Shown here one piece after another: positions 34,800-43,526 of a stretch of DNA of 64,000 nucleotides. The notes beneath the pieces are model-generated. The model was given only the letters and a program-made list of their open reading frames with translations. It was not told where the DNA came from and ran no database searches. This stretch comes from Candidatus Bathyarchaeia archaeon. Lineage in GTDB: Archaea; Thermoproteota; Bathyarchaeia; Bathyarchaeales; DTEX01. Position 1 is the stretch's first letter. Each line of letters opens with the position of its first letter. Where the stretch lies: contig JAVZNR010000008.1 of assembly GCA_038882715.1 (NCBI GenBank), forward strand, positions 1-64,000, in the 5' to 3' direction. The translations under genes and the position numbers were made by a program.

Positions 34800-36386
34800 T
34801 CACTCTACTTTTAGAGAACTCATATCCAAAGTTAATATCTCCGCTTTAATCTCTCTTTCATAAAATCTTTCGATGAACGACTTTACTAGTTTATCGTTCC
34901 AAGACCCTTTTTCCACTAATACAATGATTTTCCTATATGGGGATGCGGCAACATATTCTAAAATCTTTTCAGCAACATATTCAATGGTTTCAGCGTCTGG
35001 CGGATAGGCATACTCATACTGATACAGCGGGTAAGTTTCAGATAACTCAATCGGTATGACTCCAAATGGCGGCGAATAAAAGCATACGTGAATAGCGTTT
35101 AAATCCACGTTTAACCTTCTACAGCTTTTCGAGACAACTCTCTTGACGTATTTCCGCCCGCGGGTGCTCTTTGTTTCAGAATCAGGAATTAGAATTAAAA
35201 CTCTGGCTCGCTCTGGAGGAACATATCTCTCTTTTAATCTTCTGTTGTGCCGAATAACCTCAGGTCGGCTCAAATCAATCGAGCCGAAGAAAAATAGACC
35301 CTTCTTCTTTACGCAGAGGCTGTTTTTCTCGATATATTCGCTGTGTTTCCGCATGCTTTTTAATGCCTTAAGAAGTGAGGGGTGAGCATGCGCTTTCATC
35401 TCCAAATACTCCCATAACCTGCCCTCAACTATAGCCTGCTTCACCCTCTTAATCTCAGCGAAACATACGTGCAAATTGTGCTTACTTAGCTCTCTTTCTC
35501 TCTCGTCGCTCGGCATCTCCATGAGATCGCTTGGACTACGCTTTACGCAGACGGGGCAAGAGCATGGAAAATACTTAATCTCCTCTAGGCGAATTGTTCC
35601 ATAATCTGTCAAATACCTGTTCTCACGGGCGAAAAGCGAGTAAGCCGCTGAGTCGAAAAGATCGCAGCCTAAGGCAACCGCCAAAGAAAACATCATGGGG
35701 TGCCCGGCCCCGAATAGGTGGAAGGCTCTTTCCACCGGGGCGTTCATTTTAGCTGCAACTATCATGTCAACTAGCACATCAAACAAGTATTGCTCCATGA
35801 CTGGTGTCGGGCTTCCTAAGGCATGTATGTCGAATGGGAGCTTCCCCATCTCCCTAGCTGAGGCGGCAACGAGATCTATGTATCGTCCACCCTGAATTGG
35901 GCCAACCCAAACTATATCAGACCTACCTCTAATATTTTCTAGCTCTCTCGCCCTCTTCAATGTCTCCTCAACAGTGTATCTAGCATAGTCGACTGAGACG
36001 TCCCAGCCGGTCGGCATGTCTAGAATGGTTGCAATATCGGTGTTTATCTCCTCCTGATATCTTATGATTTCCTCATTAGTCACGTTTAAGCTGCCGTAAA
36101 CGAGAATCTGGTAGGCTCCAGAATCAGTCATAACGACGCCTGGATATTCAAGTATTCTATGTATCCCTTTCATCCTAGCTTCTTCGCCAAAATGTTTCTT
36201 GACAATGTAAGCATTAGTTATTAGGGCTTTGCAGTTAAAATCTTCCCATAATTCTCTAGGCTTCACCACCTCTTTAGCCGGATTTATAACTGGCAGGAAC
36301 ACTGGAGTCTCGATTGTCCCGCTCTTAGTTTTAAGCCTTCCTATCCTTGCAAGTAGATCTCTTTCGCGAATCTCGAACTCCACCAT
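34800..36386 (-). CDS. tgtA: Archaeosine tRNA-guanine transglycosylase
   Basis: ATG 36386 is preferred to the upstream ATG 36410 because TAATTAAAT (36409-36417) lies 26 nt upstream, giving a leaderless message. The 528-residue protein has the TGT barrel (FLPVINPAKEV, MTDSGAYQI with the catalytic aspartate, GPIQGGRYIDL), the zinc site CSCPVC with a following histidine, and a C-terminal C1/C2-type extension of about 200 residues (HNRRLKERYVPPERARVLIL). No obvious PUA domain follows. The enzyme swaps G15 of tRNA for preQ0, the first archaeosine step. Confidence 0.9.
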   Translation of the reverse strand: MVEFEIRERDLLARIGRLKTKSGTIETPVFLPVINPAKEVVKPRELWEDFNCKALITNAYIVKKHFGEEARMKGIHRILEYPGVVMTDSGAYQILVYGSLNVTNEEIIRYQEEINTDIATILDMPTGWDVSVDYARYTVEETLKRARELENIRGRSDIVWVGPIQGGRYIDLVAASAREMGKLPFDIHALGSPTPVMEQYLFDVLVDMIVAAKMNAPVERAFHLFGAGHPMMFSLAVALGCDLFDSAAYSLFARENRYLTDYGTIRLEEIKYFPCSCPVCVKRSPSDLMEMPSDERERELSKHNLHVCFAEIKRVKQAIVEGRLWEYLEMKAHAHPSLLKALKSMRKHSEYIEKNSLCVKKKGLFFFGSIDLSRPEVIRHNRRLKERYVPPERARVLILIPDSETKSTRGRKYVKRVVSKSCRRLNVDLNAIHVCFYSPPFGVIPIELSETYPLYQYEYAYPPDAETIEYVAEKILEYVAASPYRKIIVLVEKGSWNDKLVKSFIERFYEREIKAEILTLDMSSLKVE

Positions 36387-36408
36387 AGTATGTACGCACC
36401 GACGCGAC

Positions 36409-36417
36409 ATTTAATTA
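36409..36417 (-). promoter_or_regulatory. TATA box of tgtA
   Basis: On the minus strand it reads TAATTAAAT, centred 26-27 nt before ATG 36386, with no Shine-Dalgarno between, indicating a leaderless transcript. Confidence 0.5.
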
Positions 36418-36460
36418 CCAGTTTAACCCCCTATTAAATTTAGATCGAGGGCGAGCATTA

Positions 36461-37207
36461 TTGGTTTGCGAGATAAAAATATATGAGCGCCCCAAATTAA
36501 CTAATCCCGTCCTCATAGAGGGGCTTCCGGGAATAGGGCTCGTAGCAAACATAGCAGTAGCTTACCTCATAAAAAAGCTTAATGCAAAACTTTTCTGCGA
36601 AATTAAGTCTTCCTACTTCCATGACATGGCCATCACCGATGAATCTGGGCTCTTAAAACATCCAATTAACCAACTATATTACTTTAGAGGAGATGAGGCT
36701 GGAGAACGGGACCTAATACTTTTGCATGGAAATACACAAGCGCTCACGTTACGCGGCCAATACGAGCTCTGCGGACGGATACTTGACATAGCCGAGAGCT
36801 TAGGTTGCGGCTTCGTTATATCTCTTGGAGGCTATAGGCCCGGCAGAACCGTCATTAAACCAAAGCTCTATTTCGCGGCTTCAGATAACGAGACAGCTAA
36901 AATCGCTAGAGATTTAGGCGTCGAACCCCTTAAAATCAGCATCTTCGGTGTGGCTGGCCTTTTAATAGGCATGTGCAGGATACGTGGCATTAGAGGTCTA
37001 TGCCTACTATCAGAGACCCCGGGAAACTATCCAGATAAAGAAGCGGCCATCGAGCTCTTAAAGGCTCTGTCTCAAATACTGAAAATTAAGGTTGATTTCA
37101 CCAATCTAGGTAACTTGGAAGACTTGATAAGTGTCCTATCGCCCTTCGACTTCGGTGCGTTATCTAAGAGAGGAGAGCGAGGGGCTAGGCCGGAATGGTT
37201 TATATAA
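36461..37207 (+). CDS. PAC2 family (proteasome-assembly-chaperone-like) protein
   Basis: The start is taken as TTG 36461, about 26 nt after a TATTAAATTT box, so probably leaderless. The 248-residue product matches the archaeal PAC2 family: TNPVLIEGLPGIGLVANIAV at the N-terminus, GLLKHPINQLYYF, LILLHGNTQALT, GFVISLGGYRPG and GLCLLSETPGNYPD. The fold resembles purine nucleoside phosphorylase. Eukaryotic PAC2 assists 20S proteasome assembly; the archaeal role is not settled. The downstream Lsm gene is convergent. Confidence 0.85.
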   Translation: MVCEIKIYERPKLTNPVLIEGLPGIGLVANIAVAYLIKKLNAKLFCEIKSSYFHDMAITDESGLLKHPINQLYYFRGDEAGERDLILLHGNTQALTLRGQYELCGRILDIAESLGCGFVISLGGYRPGRTVIKPKLYFAASDNETAKIARDLGVEPLKISIFGVAGLLIGMCRIRGIRGLCLLSETPGNYPDKEAAIELLKALSQILKIKVDFTNLGNLEDLISVLSPFDFGALSKRGERGARPEWFI

Positions 37208-37266
37208 AACTAATTTAGTAAATATGCTGAAGAATCGGGGAAGAATGTTTCCCTTGGAAACAAAGT

Positions 37267-37692
37267 TCACTCTTCTTTTACTTCCTGTAAGAACTGCTGA
37301 TAAACCTTTTGAACCCTCTCGGCGGCTGGTCCCGTCCCTTCTACAACACCGTCTTCTGTCACCTTGATTTTATCCATAACCCATATGAAGCCCTCCTTCT
37401 CGTAAAGCTTAACCATTCTCGGGAAAACCCTTTCAAGCCTTTCCGCTAAACCCTTAAGGTCAAAGGGCTTCTTGATCGATAGGATTTCGGCGACTCTACC
37501 TCCGCTCAACACTATTTTTGGTATAACCTGACCCTTCTCATCCCTAGCGTCTGATAGGCATAGGCTCAGATTAGCTGGGTTTATTCCGACAAGCGTGCCA
37601 ACATATGTTTTCCCATCGACGGTTATAACGCTAACTGTTTTATCAATAAGCGAGGAAATTTCAGTAATGAATCTTCTTTCAGCCGCAGACAT
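37267..37692 (-). CDS. Sm-like (Lsm) protein with C-terminal domain
   Basis: This 141-residue protein starts at ATG 37692. Residues about 10-72 form an Sm fold: LIDKTVSVITVDGKTYVGTLVGINPANLSLCLSDA (Sm1, cited in part) and GGRVAEILSIKKP (Sm2-like). The extra 65 residues (RLERVFPRMVKLYEKEGFIW and on) resemble the C-terminal domain of the archaeal SmAP3 type. Lsm rings bind U-rich RNA. It is 58 nt from the GlmU-like gene on the same strand. Confidence 0.8.
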   Translation of the reverse strand: MSAAERRFITEISSLIDKTVSVITVDGKTYVGTLVGINPANLSLCLSDARDEKGQVIPKIVLSGGRVAEILSIKKPFDLKGLAERLERVFPRMVKLYEKEGFIWVMDKIKVTEDGVVEGTGPAAERVQKVYQQFLQEVKEE

Positions 37693-37750
37693 GCTCCCTC
37701 TTCCTTACATTAACTATGTTCTAATATTATATGCTTCGATACTTATTACT

Positions 37751-39034
37751 TTATTGTGCAGCGCCCAGCTTCTTGCATTTAATTTGCTGCTCTAATGTGA
37801 GAATAGTATCCGGAGGTACATCTCTGTAAACAACAATATTTGGCCCAATCCAGCTATTACAGCCAACGGTTACGCCAGGCATAAATAAGGTGCCTACACC
37901 TGTCATCACGTTATCGCCCATAATTACACCTATCTTTATTCTACCACTATCGACTTTTTCTCCTCTAACGCTTACGCGAATAGTTTTCTTGTCGAAGCGG
38001 AGATTAGCTGAAATAAACCCTGCGCCTAGATTGCAGTTCTCTCCTATTATGCTGTCGCCTATGTATGAGAGGTGCCCTACATGGACATTATCCATCAGTA
38101 TGCTGCCCTTAACTTCACATGCGTTTCCAATCCTAACGTTTCTCCCTATGCTCGTATATGGGCGTATATAGCAGTTTGGGCCAATATCGCATCCATCGCC
38201 AATGAAAACCGGCCCCTCAATATATGATCCGGAGCGAATAAGCGCATCGTTACCTATGAAGACAGGGCCTTTAATGTGCACTCCTTCTTCAACTCTTCCC
38301 AGAATATCTGGCTTAATATTCTTTAGAACACGCATGTTGGCGTCAAAAAGATCCCAAGGCCGACCAATATCGAGCCATTTATCGCTGGGAACTTCCACAA
38401 CTGAAATCTTTTCGCCCTCCTTTATGGCTAATCGGATAGAGCCTGTTATCTCGACCTCTCCTCTCTGGGATGGTTCGGTACGCGCTATAAAATCAAATAT
38501 TTTCGTTGAGAAAACATAGATCCCTGCATTGACAAGATTACCTATATTTCTCTCGGAGGGTTTCTCGACTATGTCGATCAGTTTCCCACAATCCACCTTT
38601 AACACACCATAATCTTCTGGCCGTTCAACTTGAACAGCAGTTAAAGTGGCGATTGAAGAATCTTTTTTGTGCATGTGGACAACGGATTTTATCACGTCGT
38701 TCGATACGAGTAGGTCGCCATTAACTGTCAGAAAGTCTTCGTCTCCGACATATTTCTCTACGGCGCGAACAGCGTCAGCTGTCCCAGCAACACTCTCTTG
38801 AACAACATATCTTATTTTGACCCCATGCTTAGAGCCGTCACCGAAATAGGCTCTTATAGTCTCAGCTTTATAGTTAACAACGATCAAAATCTCCTCTATC
38901 TCAGAGATTTTAAGCGCGTTTATCAAGTGCTCTAAAATCGGCTTCCCGCCAACCGGTATCATGTGTTTTGGACGAGTGAGGGTTAAGGGTCTAAGCCTTT
39001 GACCCTCACCAGCAGCCAGCACGACAGCTTTCAT
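37751..39034 (-). CDS. Bifunctional sugar-1-phosphate nucleotidylyltransferase/acetyltransferase (GlmU-like)
   Basis: This 427-residue protein has an N-terminal nucleotidyltransferase domain (LAAGEGQRLRPLTLTRPKHM, with the catalytic Arg and Lys, and FLTVNGDLLV). A C-terminal left-handed beta helix (GPVFIGNDALIRSGSYIEGP and many [LIV]-G repeats) probably carries acetyltransferase activity. This is the architecture of archaeal enzymes of the ST0452 type that make UDP-GlcNAc or dTDP-glucose. It could supply the nucleotide sugar used by the GPT-type transferase at 13373 and the dehydrogenase at 8296. Confidence 0.85.
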   Translation of the reverse strand: MKAVVLAAGEGQRLRPLTLTRPKHMIPVGGKPILEHLINALKISEIEEILIVVNYKAETIRAYFGDGSKHGVKIRYVVQESVAGTADAVRAVEKYVGDEDFLTVNGDLLVSNDVIKSVVHMHKKDSSIATLTAVQVERPEDYGVLKVDCGKLIDIVEKPSERNIGNLVNAGIYVFSTKIFDFIARTEPSQRGEVEITGSIRLAIKEGEKISVVEVPSDKWLDIGRPWDLFDANMRVLKNIKPDILGRVEEGVHIKGPVFIGNDALIRSGSYIEGPVFIGDGCDIGPNCYIRPYTSIGRNVRIGNACEVKGSILMDNVHVGHLSYIGDSIIGENCNLGAGFISANLRFDKKTIRVSVRGEKVDSGRIKIGVIMGDNVMTGVGTLFMPGVTVGCNSWIGPNIVVYRDVPPDTILTLEQQIKCKKLGAAQ

Positions 39035-39103
39035 GCTTTTTCAACCATAAACCCAGACGCTTAAACAAGTAAGAAGATTTAAAGTGCTCTAAGCCTTCCT
39101 TAG

Positions 39104-39589
39104 TCAAGATTTTGAGATTTTCATCACAAGATTTGCGAATTTAAATCCGAATTCTCTACAGAGATTTTTATCCTCGTCGCTTTCTGGAGCGCCGACGATG
39201 GCGAGTCCATAATGTTTGTCTTCCGGATTCCCCTTGACTATCATGCCATGGATTAGTAGGGCGTTAATTATAGACAGTAATGTTGTCTCAGCCCCAGTCG
39301 CAGTTCCACCCGACGTGGTGAATGCAGCGCCAACTTTCCCCTCAAGCTTACCATGAATTTTAACACTTTTATCAATTAGATCTTTTATTTTCGCGCTCAT
39401 TCCACCATAATATGTTGGCGACCCAATAATTATTCCGTCAGCGTTTAAGAGATCATCTAGATTCGTCTCGTCAACCCTTTTAACTATGCAGTTCACACCA
39501 TTAACTTTCCTAACACCTTCAGCCACAAGAAAAGCGGTCTTCTCCGTGTTTCCGGTTCTTGAATCATAGACTATAAGTATATTCACCAT
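39104..39589 (-). CDS. Flavodoxin-like protein (WrbA/FMN reductase type)
   Basis: This 161-residue protein has the flavodoxin FMN phosphate loop VYDSRTGNTEKTA at residues 8-20, IIGSPTYYGGMSAKIKDL for the flavin ring, and AFTTSGGTATGAETT. It is a short-chain flavodoxin or NAD(P)H:quinone-reductase-like protein. It starts at ATG 39589 and has no cysteine cluster, unlike the flavoprotein at 32252. It is an electron carrier, partner unknown. Confidence 0.85.
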   Translation of the reverse strand: MVNILIVYDSRTGNTEKTAFLVAEGVRKVNGVNCIVKRVDETNLDDLLNADGIIIGSPTYYGGMSAKIKDLIDKSVKIHGKLEGKVGAAFTTSGGTATGAETTLLSIINALLIHGMIVKGNPEDKHYGLAIVGAPESDEDKNLCREFGFKFANLVMKISKS

Positions 39590-39765
39590 TACTTCAACCC
39601 CAACCTACAGTTCTCTACATCTATTATACTCGTTTTCTCCGAGATAAAAATATTTGAATTTTATCCTGACGCGCATCTAACGCGCTCAAAGATAAATCGT
39701 TTTAAATAAGGGTTGGTTAAAAATAACCATGATGTCGATTGCCACCTAATAAAGAGGTGTGTCCC

Positions 39766-40686
39766 TTGAAGAAAATAATTCTTGACACCGATATTGGAAC
39801 TGATGTTGATGATGCTTTAGCGTTGGCTCTCGCCATAAAGTCTAGGAAAGACGTAGAGATAAGGGCGGTAACAACCGTTCACGGAGATGTTAATTTAAGA
39901 GCGAAAATAGCTAAGAAAATGCTGAAAATTTCTGGGTTAGAGCATGTTCCAGTAGCTACGGGGATAGCGCAACCGTTAATGAGGGATAGGCCAATCTTAG
40001 GGTGGGCTGGACATGAAGGTAAAGGATTTCTAACCCCTGAAGATAATGAACTAAAACCATGTGAGACCCACGCAGTTGACCTAATAATCTCAGAGATAAT
40101 GTCTATGAAGGGTGAAATTACAGTGGTCGCCGTAGGGCCTTTGACGAATCTTGCCGCCGCCATAATAAAGGAGCCGAAGATAGCTGAAAACATTATGGAG
40201 ATAGTGGTTATGGGTGGCGTGACCAGGCTCTTTAACGGTTTAAATCTTCCCTACAGAGAACACAATATCTTATGTGATCCTGAAGCCGCAAAGATAGTTT
40301 TCAGCTCCGGGGCCCCGATAACAATGGTTCCGCTCGATGTGACATTAAAAGTCTATATTGAACGAAAAGACTTAGACAAGATTTCGGCAGCTAAATCCCC
40401 CCTAACGGACGCGATAGTTTCGATGGTTGAAGAATACTTAAGAATAGTGAATAGAGACTACACTTGGCTCCACGACCCCTTAGCGTTAGCTGTTTCAATA
40501 AATCCTAACTTAGTGAGAATGATGGACATGAAGATACTTGTGGAGACTAGAGGAGAATATACTACTGGGCAGACAGTAGCTTTGCCAGCTAAACTAGGAG
40601 AGAAAGCCGTGAAAGTTTGCGTGGATGTAAATGTGGATGGGTTCAAGGAGTTTTTTATGAAGAGAATTTGCATGAACAACATGTAG
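39766..40686 (+). CDS. Inosine-uridine-preferring nucleoside hydrolase
   Basis: TTG 39766 is chosen because GAGGTG lies eight bases upstream and it begins the family's first strand. The 306-residue protein starts KKIILDTDIGTDVDDALALA, the calcium-binding DxDxxxDD signature, and has VVAVGPLTNLAAAI, IVVMGG and a late LHDPLALA with another metal ligand. It hydrolyses the N-glycosidic bond of ribonucleosides in salvage. A TTTTAAATA box lies upstream near 39700. The URO-D-like gene that follows may be co-transcribed. Confidence 0.85.
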   Translation: MKKIILDTDIGTDVDDALALALAIKSRKDVEIRAVTTVHGDVNLRAKIAKKMLKISGLEHVPVATGIAQPLMRDRPILGWAGHEGKGFLTPEDNELKPCETHAVDLIISEIMSMKGEITVVAVGPLTNLAAAIIKEPKIAENIMEIVVMGGVTRLFNGLNLPYREHNILCDPEAAKIVFSSGAPITMVPLDVTLKVYIERKDLDKISAAKSPLTDAIVSMVEEYLRIVNRDYTWLHDPLALAVSINPNLVRMMDMKILVETRGEYTTGQTVALPAKLGEKAVKVCVDVNVDGFKEFFMKRICMNNM

Positions 40687-40822
40687 ACGCTGCCCTGTAA
40701 TTAAGTCCCTTAAGCAGAATCTAAGTCCCCAATGTAAGTTAAGACTTAAGGAGGCTACATATACGGGCTACGATAGAGCCCTTTCAGCCCTATATCTTGA
40801 GGAAAGCGACAGAGTCCCTCAA

Positions 40823-41827
40823 GTGGAGTTTCTTAATCATACTGAGTTTATAGCCAAGATCTCCGGCTTAAATCCGCTTGAAAAGCCGAGAGAGGCGCAG
40901 AGCCTAGCTTTCGCTAAGCTAGATTTAGACATGACATGGTTTACGTACACTCCTCTAGAGGATTTCATCGCTAAAAGATATAAGAGCATTGAGGTAAGAA
41001 AAGACTCTTGGTCCCAAGCTTATCCAACAGAATGGAGAAAAACAATAGAGGTAAAATCTATTAACGAGGTTTTAGATTTCGATCCATTCAGCGAGTGGAA
41101 TATACCGTCGCAAGAGGATCTTGCGGAGCATTTTAGAGAGGTTCACAGAGAGTATCAGTCAACCTATAGAAGTCAACTTGTTCCAGGAGGAACATACCAT
41201 ACTTGCTTAATGTGGCTCATTAAAATGTTTGGCTTAAACTACGTGGTTAAGGCCGCGTACATGGATCCGAAAGGCTTTGAGAAACTTTTAGGGAGGTTTG
41301 GCAATCTGTCGCTGCTTGAAGCGAAAGCATGGTCTCAGACTGATATAAAGGCTTTTATAAGCCACGATGATATCTGCTCAACACGCGGCCCATTCTTTCC
41401 TATGAATTGGATGCGCAGATACATTTTTCCATGGTATAATCGTGTTTGGAGTGAGTTAAAATCGAAGGGGATAGTTGTTCTCTTCTGTACCGATGGAGAT
41501 ATGACGCCCATAATGGACGATATATCTGAAGCGGGGGCAGACGGATTTATAATTGAGGAGTGCTCCAACCTAAGCCTTATAGCCGAAAAATATGGAAACG
41601 ATAAAGTTATAGTGGGCGGCGTAGACATAGGCAGACTAACGTATGGCACAGTGAGCGATGTCGTCATTGAGGTTAAAAGATGCCTTAAGATTGCAGGCTC
41701 ATATCCGGGATACTTCATAAATGTCTCAGGCTCAATCCCAGATAACGTGCCTTTAACAAACCTTGAAGCATATTTTAAGGCAGTTAAAAAATATGGTCGA
41801 AAAACGTCCCATGGGGGAAGAGGTTAA
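40823..41827 (+). CDS. URO-D family protein, start region abnormal
   Basis: The first canonical start is GTG 40823, giving 334 residues. Homology-like sequence extends further upstream in the same frame: GYDRALSALYLEESDRVPQVEF, the usual URO-D-family beginning, is encoded from about 40766. No ATG, GTG or TTG exists there in frame, yet AAGGAGG at 40747-40753 sits eight bases before an ACG codon (40763) that would be the natural start. The rest is a normal methyltransferase-type URO-D barrel (FISHDDICSTRGPFFPMNWMRRY, FCTDGDMTPIMDDI, IVGGVDIGRLTYGT). Either a non-standard start or an ATG-to-ACG change or error applies. Function: probable corrinoid or cofactor methyl transfer, unassigned. Confidence 0.7.
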   Translation: MEFLNHTEFIAKISGLNPLEKPREAQSLAFAKLDLDMTWFTYTPLEDFIAKRYKSIEVRKDSWSQAYPTEWRKTIEVKSINEVLDFDPFSEWNIPSQEDLAEHFREVHREYQSTYRSQLVPGGTYHTCLMWLIKMFGLNYVVKAAYMDPKGFEKLLGRFGNLSLLEAKAWSQTDIKAFISHDDICSTRGPFFPMNWMRRYIFPWYNRVWSELKSKGIVVLFCTDGDMTPIMDDISEAGADGFIIEECSNLSLIAEKYGNDKVIVGGVDIGRLTYGTVSDVVIEVKRCLKIAGSYPGYFINVSGSIPDNVPLTNLEAYFKAVKKYGRKTSHGGRG

Positions 41828-41902
41828 GCGCCACGTTGGGTAATCCTTAAATTCTCAATAGTCGTTTTTATCACTTTAGTTTGAACAGAAGGGGTTGTAA
41901 AT

Positions 41903-42817
41903 TTGAGGATAATTCGCTTTTCATCTCCCTTTGGAGAACGCATCGGCATTTGGATGAATAATGAAGTGGTCGATATAACTGAAGCGTGTGAAGACCCTTT
42001 ACGCTCCTTCCTAGATCTAGCGTCTAAAGCAAACGAGACCGGCAAATCTATCGACGATTTTCTTACAGATCTTATTGAGAAAAAATCCGGCAATCTCCCA
42101 GCATACTCGTACAAGAAGATTGAAAGTGGAGAAGACAATTTTCGGCTTTTAATACCCATTGTTCCACCAGAGGTCTGGGGTTGCGGCGTAACATATAGGC
42201 GGAGCAGGGAGGCGAGAGAGCGAGAAACTAGCGTGAAGAGCGTCTATGACTTAGTTTATAGCGCTGCAAGGCCGGAAATCTTCTTTAAGGCCACGGCTCA
42301 TCGTTGCGTAGGACCCGGGGAGGAGATATATGTGAGAGGGGATTCGAAACGAAATATTCCAGAAGCAGAGCTCGCATTTATCTTAGGATCTAACCAAGAA
42401 ATCCTCGGCTTCACAGCTGGCAACGATGTTTCTTCAAGAGACATAGAGAGCGAGAACCCGCTTTACCTTCCGCAGGCAAAAATATTTGATAGATGCTGCG
42501 CTCTAGGTCCATCAATCCTGACGATTGATGAAGCCGGAAAGGAGCCTAAACTGCGTGTAGAATGCAGAGTTTTCAGGTCTGGAAAAATAGTTTTCGAGGG
42601 CGCAACAAGCACGGCAGAAATGAAGCGAAGCATAGAAGAGCTTAGATCATATCTCTGCAAATATAACACTGTCCCACCGGGCTCCGTGTGCCTAACTGGA
42701 ACCGGAATAATTCCTCCAGATGACTTCTCTTTAATGAGTGGAGACATCGTTGAAATAACCATCGAAAAAATCGGGTCTTTAAGAAACCCGGTTAAACAGC
42801 TTCAACCCATCTCCTAA
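41903..42817 (+). CDS. Fumarylacetoacetate hydrolase family protein
   Basis: This 304-residue protein starts at TTG 41903. The FAH fold is shown by VWGCGVTYRRSREARE, EIFFKATAHRCVGPGEEIYV, the metal ligand cluster EAELAFILG and TAGNDVSSRDIES, and TGTGIIPPDDF near the end. The N-terminal FSSPFGERIGIWMNNEVVDI and the overall pattern fit 2-keto-3-deoxy-sugar-acid dehydratases (KdaD-like) of archaeal pentose pathways as well as acylpyruvate hydrolases. It lies between a URO-D-like and a Nudix gene with short gaps. Confidence 0.8.
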   Translation: MRIIRFSSPFGERIGIWMNNEVVDITEACEDPLRSFLDLASKANETGKSIDDFLTDLIEKKSGNLPAYSYKKIESGEDNFRLLIPIVPPEVWGCGVTYRRSREARERETSVKSVYDLVYSAARPEIFFKATAHRCVGPGEEIYVRGDSKRNIPEAELAFILGSNQEILGFTAGNDVSSRDIESENPLYLPQAKIFDRCCALGPSILTIDEAGKEPKLRVECRVFRSGKIVFEGATSTAEMKRSIEELRSYLCKYNTVPPGSVCLTGTGIIPPDDFSLMSGDIVEITIEKIGSLRNPVKQLQPIS

Positions 42818-42835
42818 ATTGAAGAGCGTGGAGAA

Positions 42836-43381
42836 TTGAGGAAACTTGATGCGATAGGCAGAAACTTAAAGCCCTTCTCCAACTATAGGGAAAGCGCGGC
42901 AAATGCCGCAGTATCTATTCTACTTAGAGTGCGCGAGTCAGACATATATTTATTGATTGTGAAAAGAGCTGAATCTCCAAGGGATCCATGGTCTGGCCAC
43001 TTCTCTCTTCCAGGAGGGAAACGCGAGGCGGAAGATAGGGATTTACTGGAGACAGCGGTTAGGGAGACTATTGAGGAGACCGGTATAGATCTTAAGGAAA
43101 GTATTCTTCTCGGCGCGGTGGAGCCGGAGAGGTCTAAGTCAAATCCTAGCATCATGGTTCTTCCCTTCGTCTTTCTGCTCGAAAGTGAACCAGAAATAAA
43201 GCTGAATAAACGTGAGTTAGAAAGATGTGTTTGGGTATCTCTAAGCGAACTGCTTAATAACGAAAAAGCTATTGAGGTTGGCTCCGAAACACAGCCCGCG
43301 TTCATTGTCGGAGACATAGTAATATGGGGGTTGACGTACAGAATCCTAAAGAAAGCTTTTCAAAACATGAAAGACTCCTAG
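42836..43381 (+). CDS. Nudix hydrolase (CoA-pyrophosphatase-like)
   Basis: This 181-residue protein starts at TTG 42836 behind GGAG. The Nudix box is intact: GGKREAEDRDLLETAVRET, followed by IEETG (GX5EX7REUXEEXGU). Preceding RAESPRDPWSGHFSLPGGK and following GAVEPERSKSNPSIMVLPFVF match the NUDT7/NUDT8 CoA-diphosphatase group, which cleaves CoA or related dinucleotides. It closely follows the FAH gene, suggesting an operon with it. Confidence 0.85.
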   Translation: MRKLDAIGRNLKPFSNYRESAANAAVSILLRVRESDIYLLIVKRAESPRDPWSGHFSLPGGKREAEDRDLLETAVRETIEETGIDLKESILLGAVEPERSKSNPSIMVLPFVFLLESEPEIKLNKRELERCVWVSLSELLNNEKAIEVGSETQPAFIVGDIVIWGLTYRILKKAFQNMKDS

Positions 43382-43497
43382 AGAAACAGCCGATTTCGCA
43401 GAGCATTCTAAAATATTTTTGAGCCTATAAAACTTTTAGTGGCAATTATCATATTTGCGTTAAGACTTTTACAGTGTCATAAAGAATTGCCGGCTGT

Positions 43498-43507
43498 CTT
43501 TAAATAG
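43498..43507 (+). promoter_or_regulatory. TATA-like box before URO-D gene
   Basis: CTTTAAATAG is centred about 26-28 nt before the TTG/GTG codons at 43527 and 43530, suggesting a leaderless start there rather than at ATG 43539. Confidence 0.4.
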
Positions 43508-43526
43508 GGATGTGGACAGTTAATTA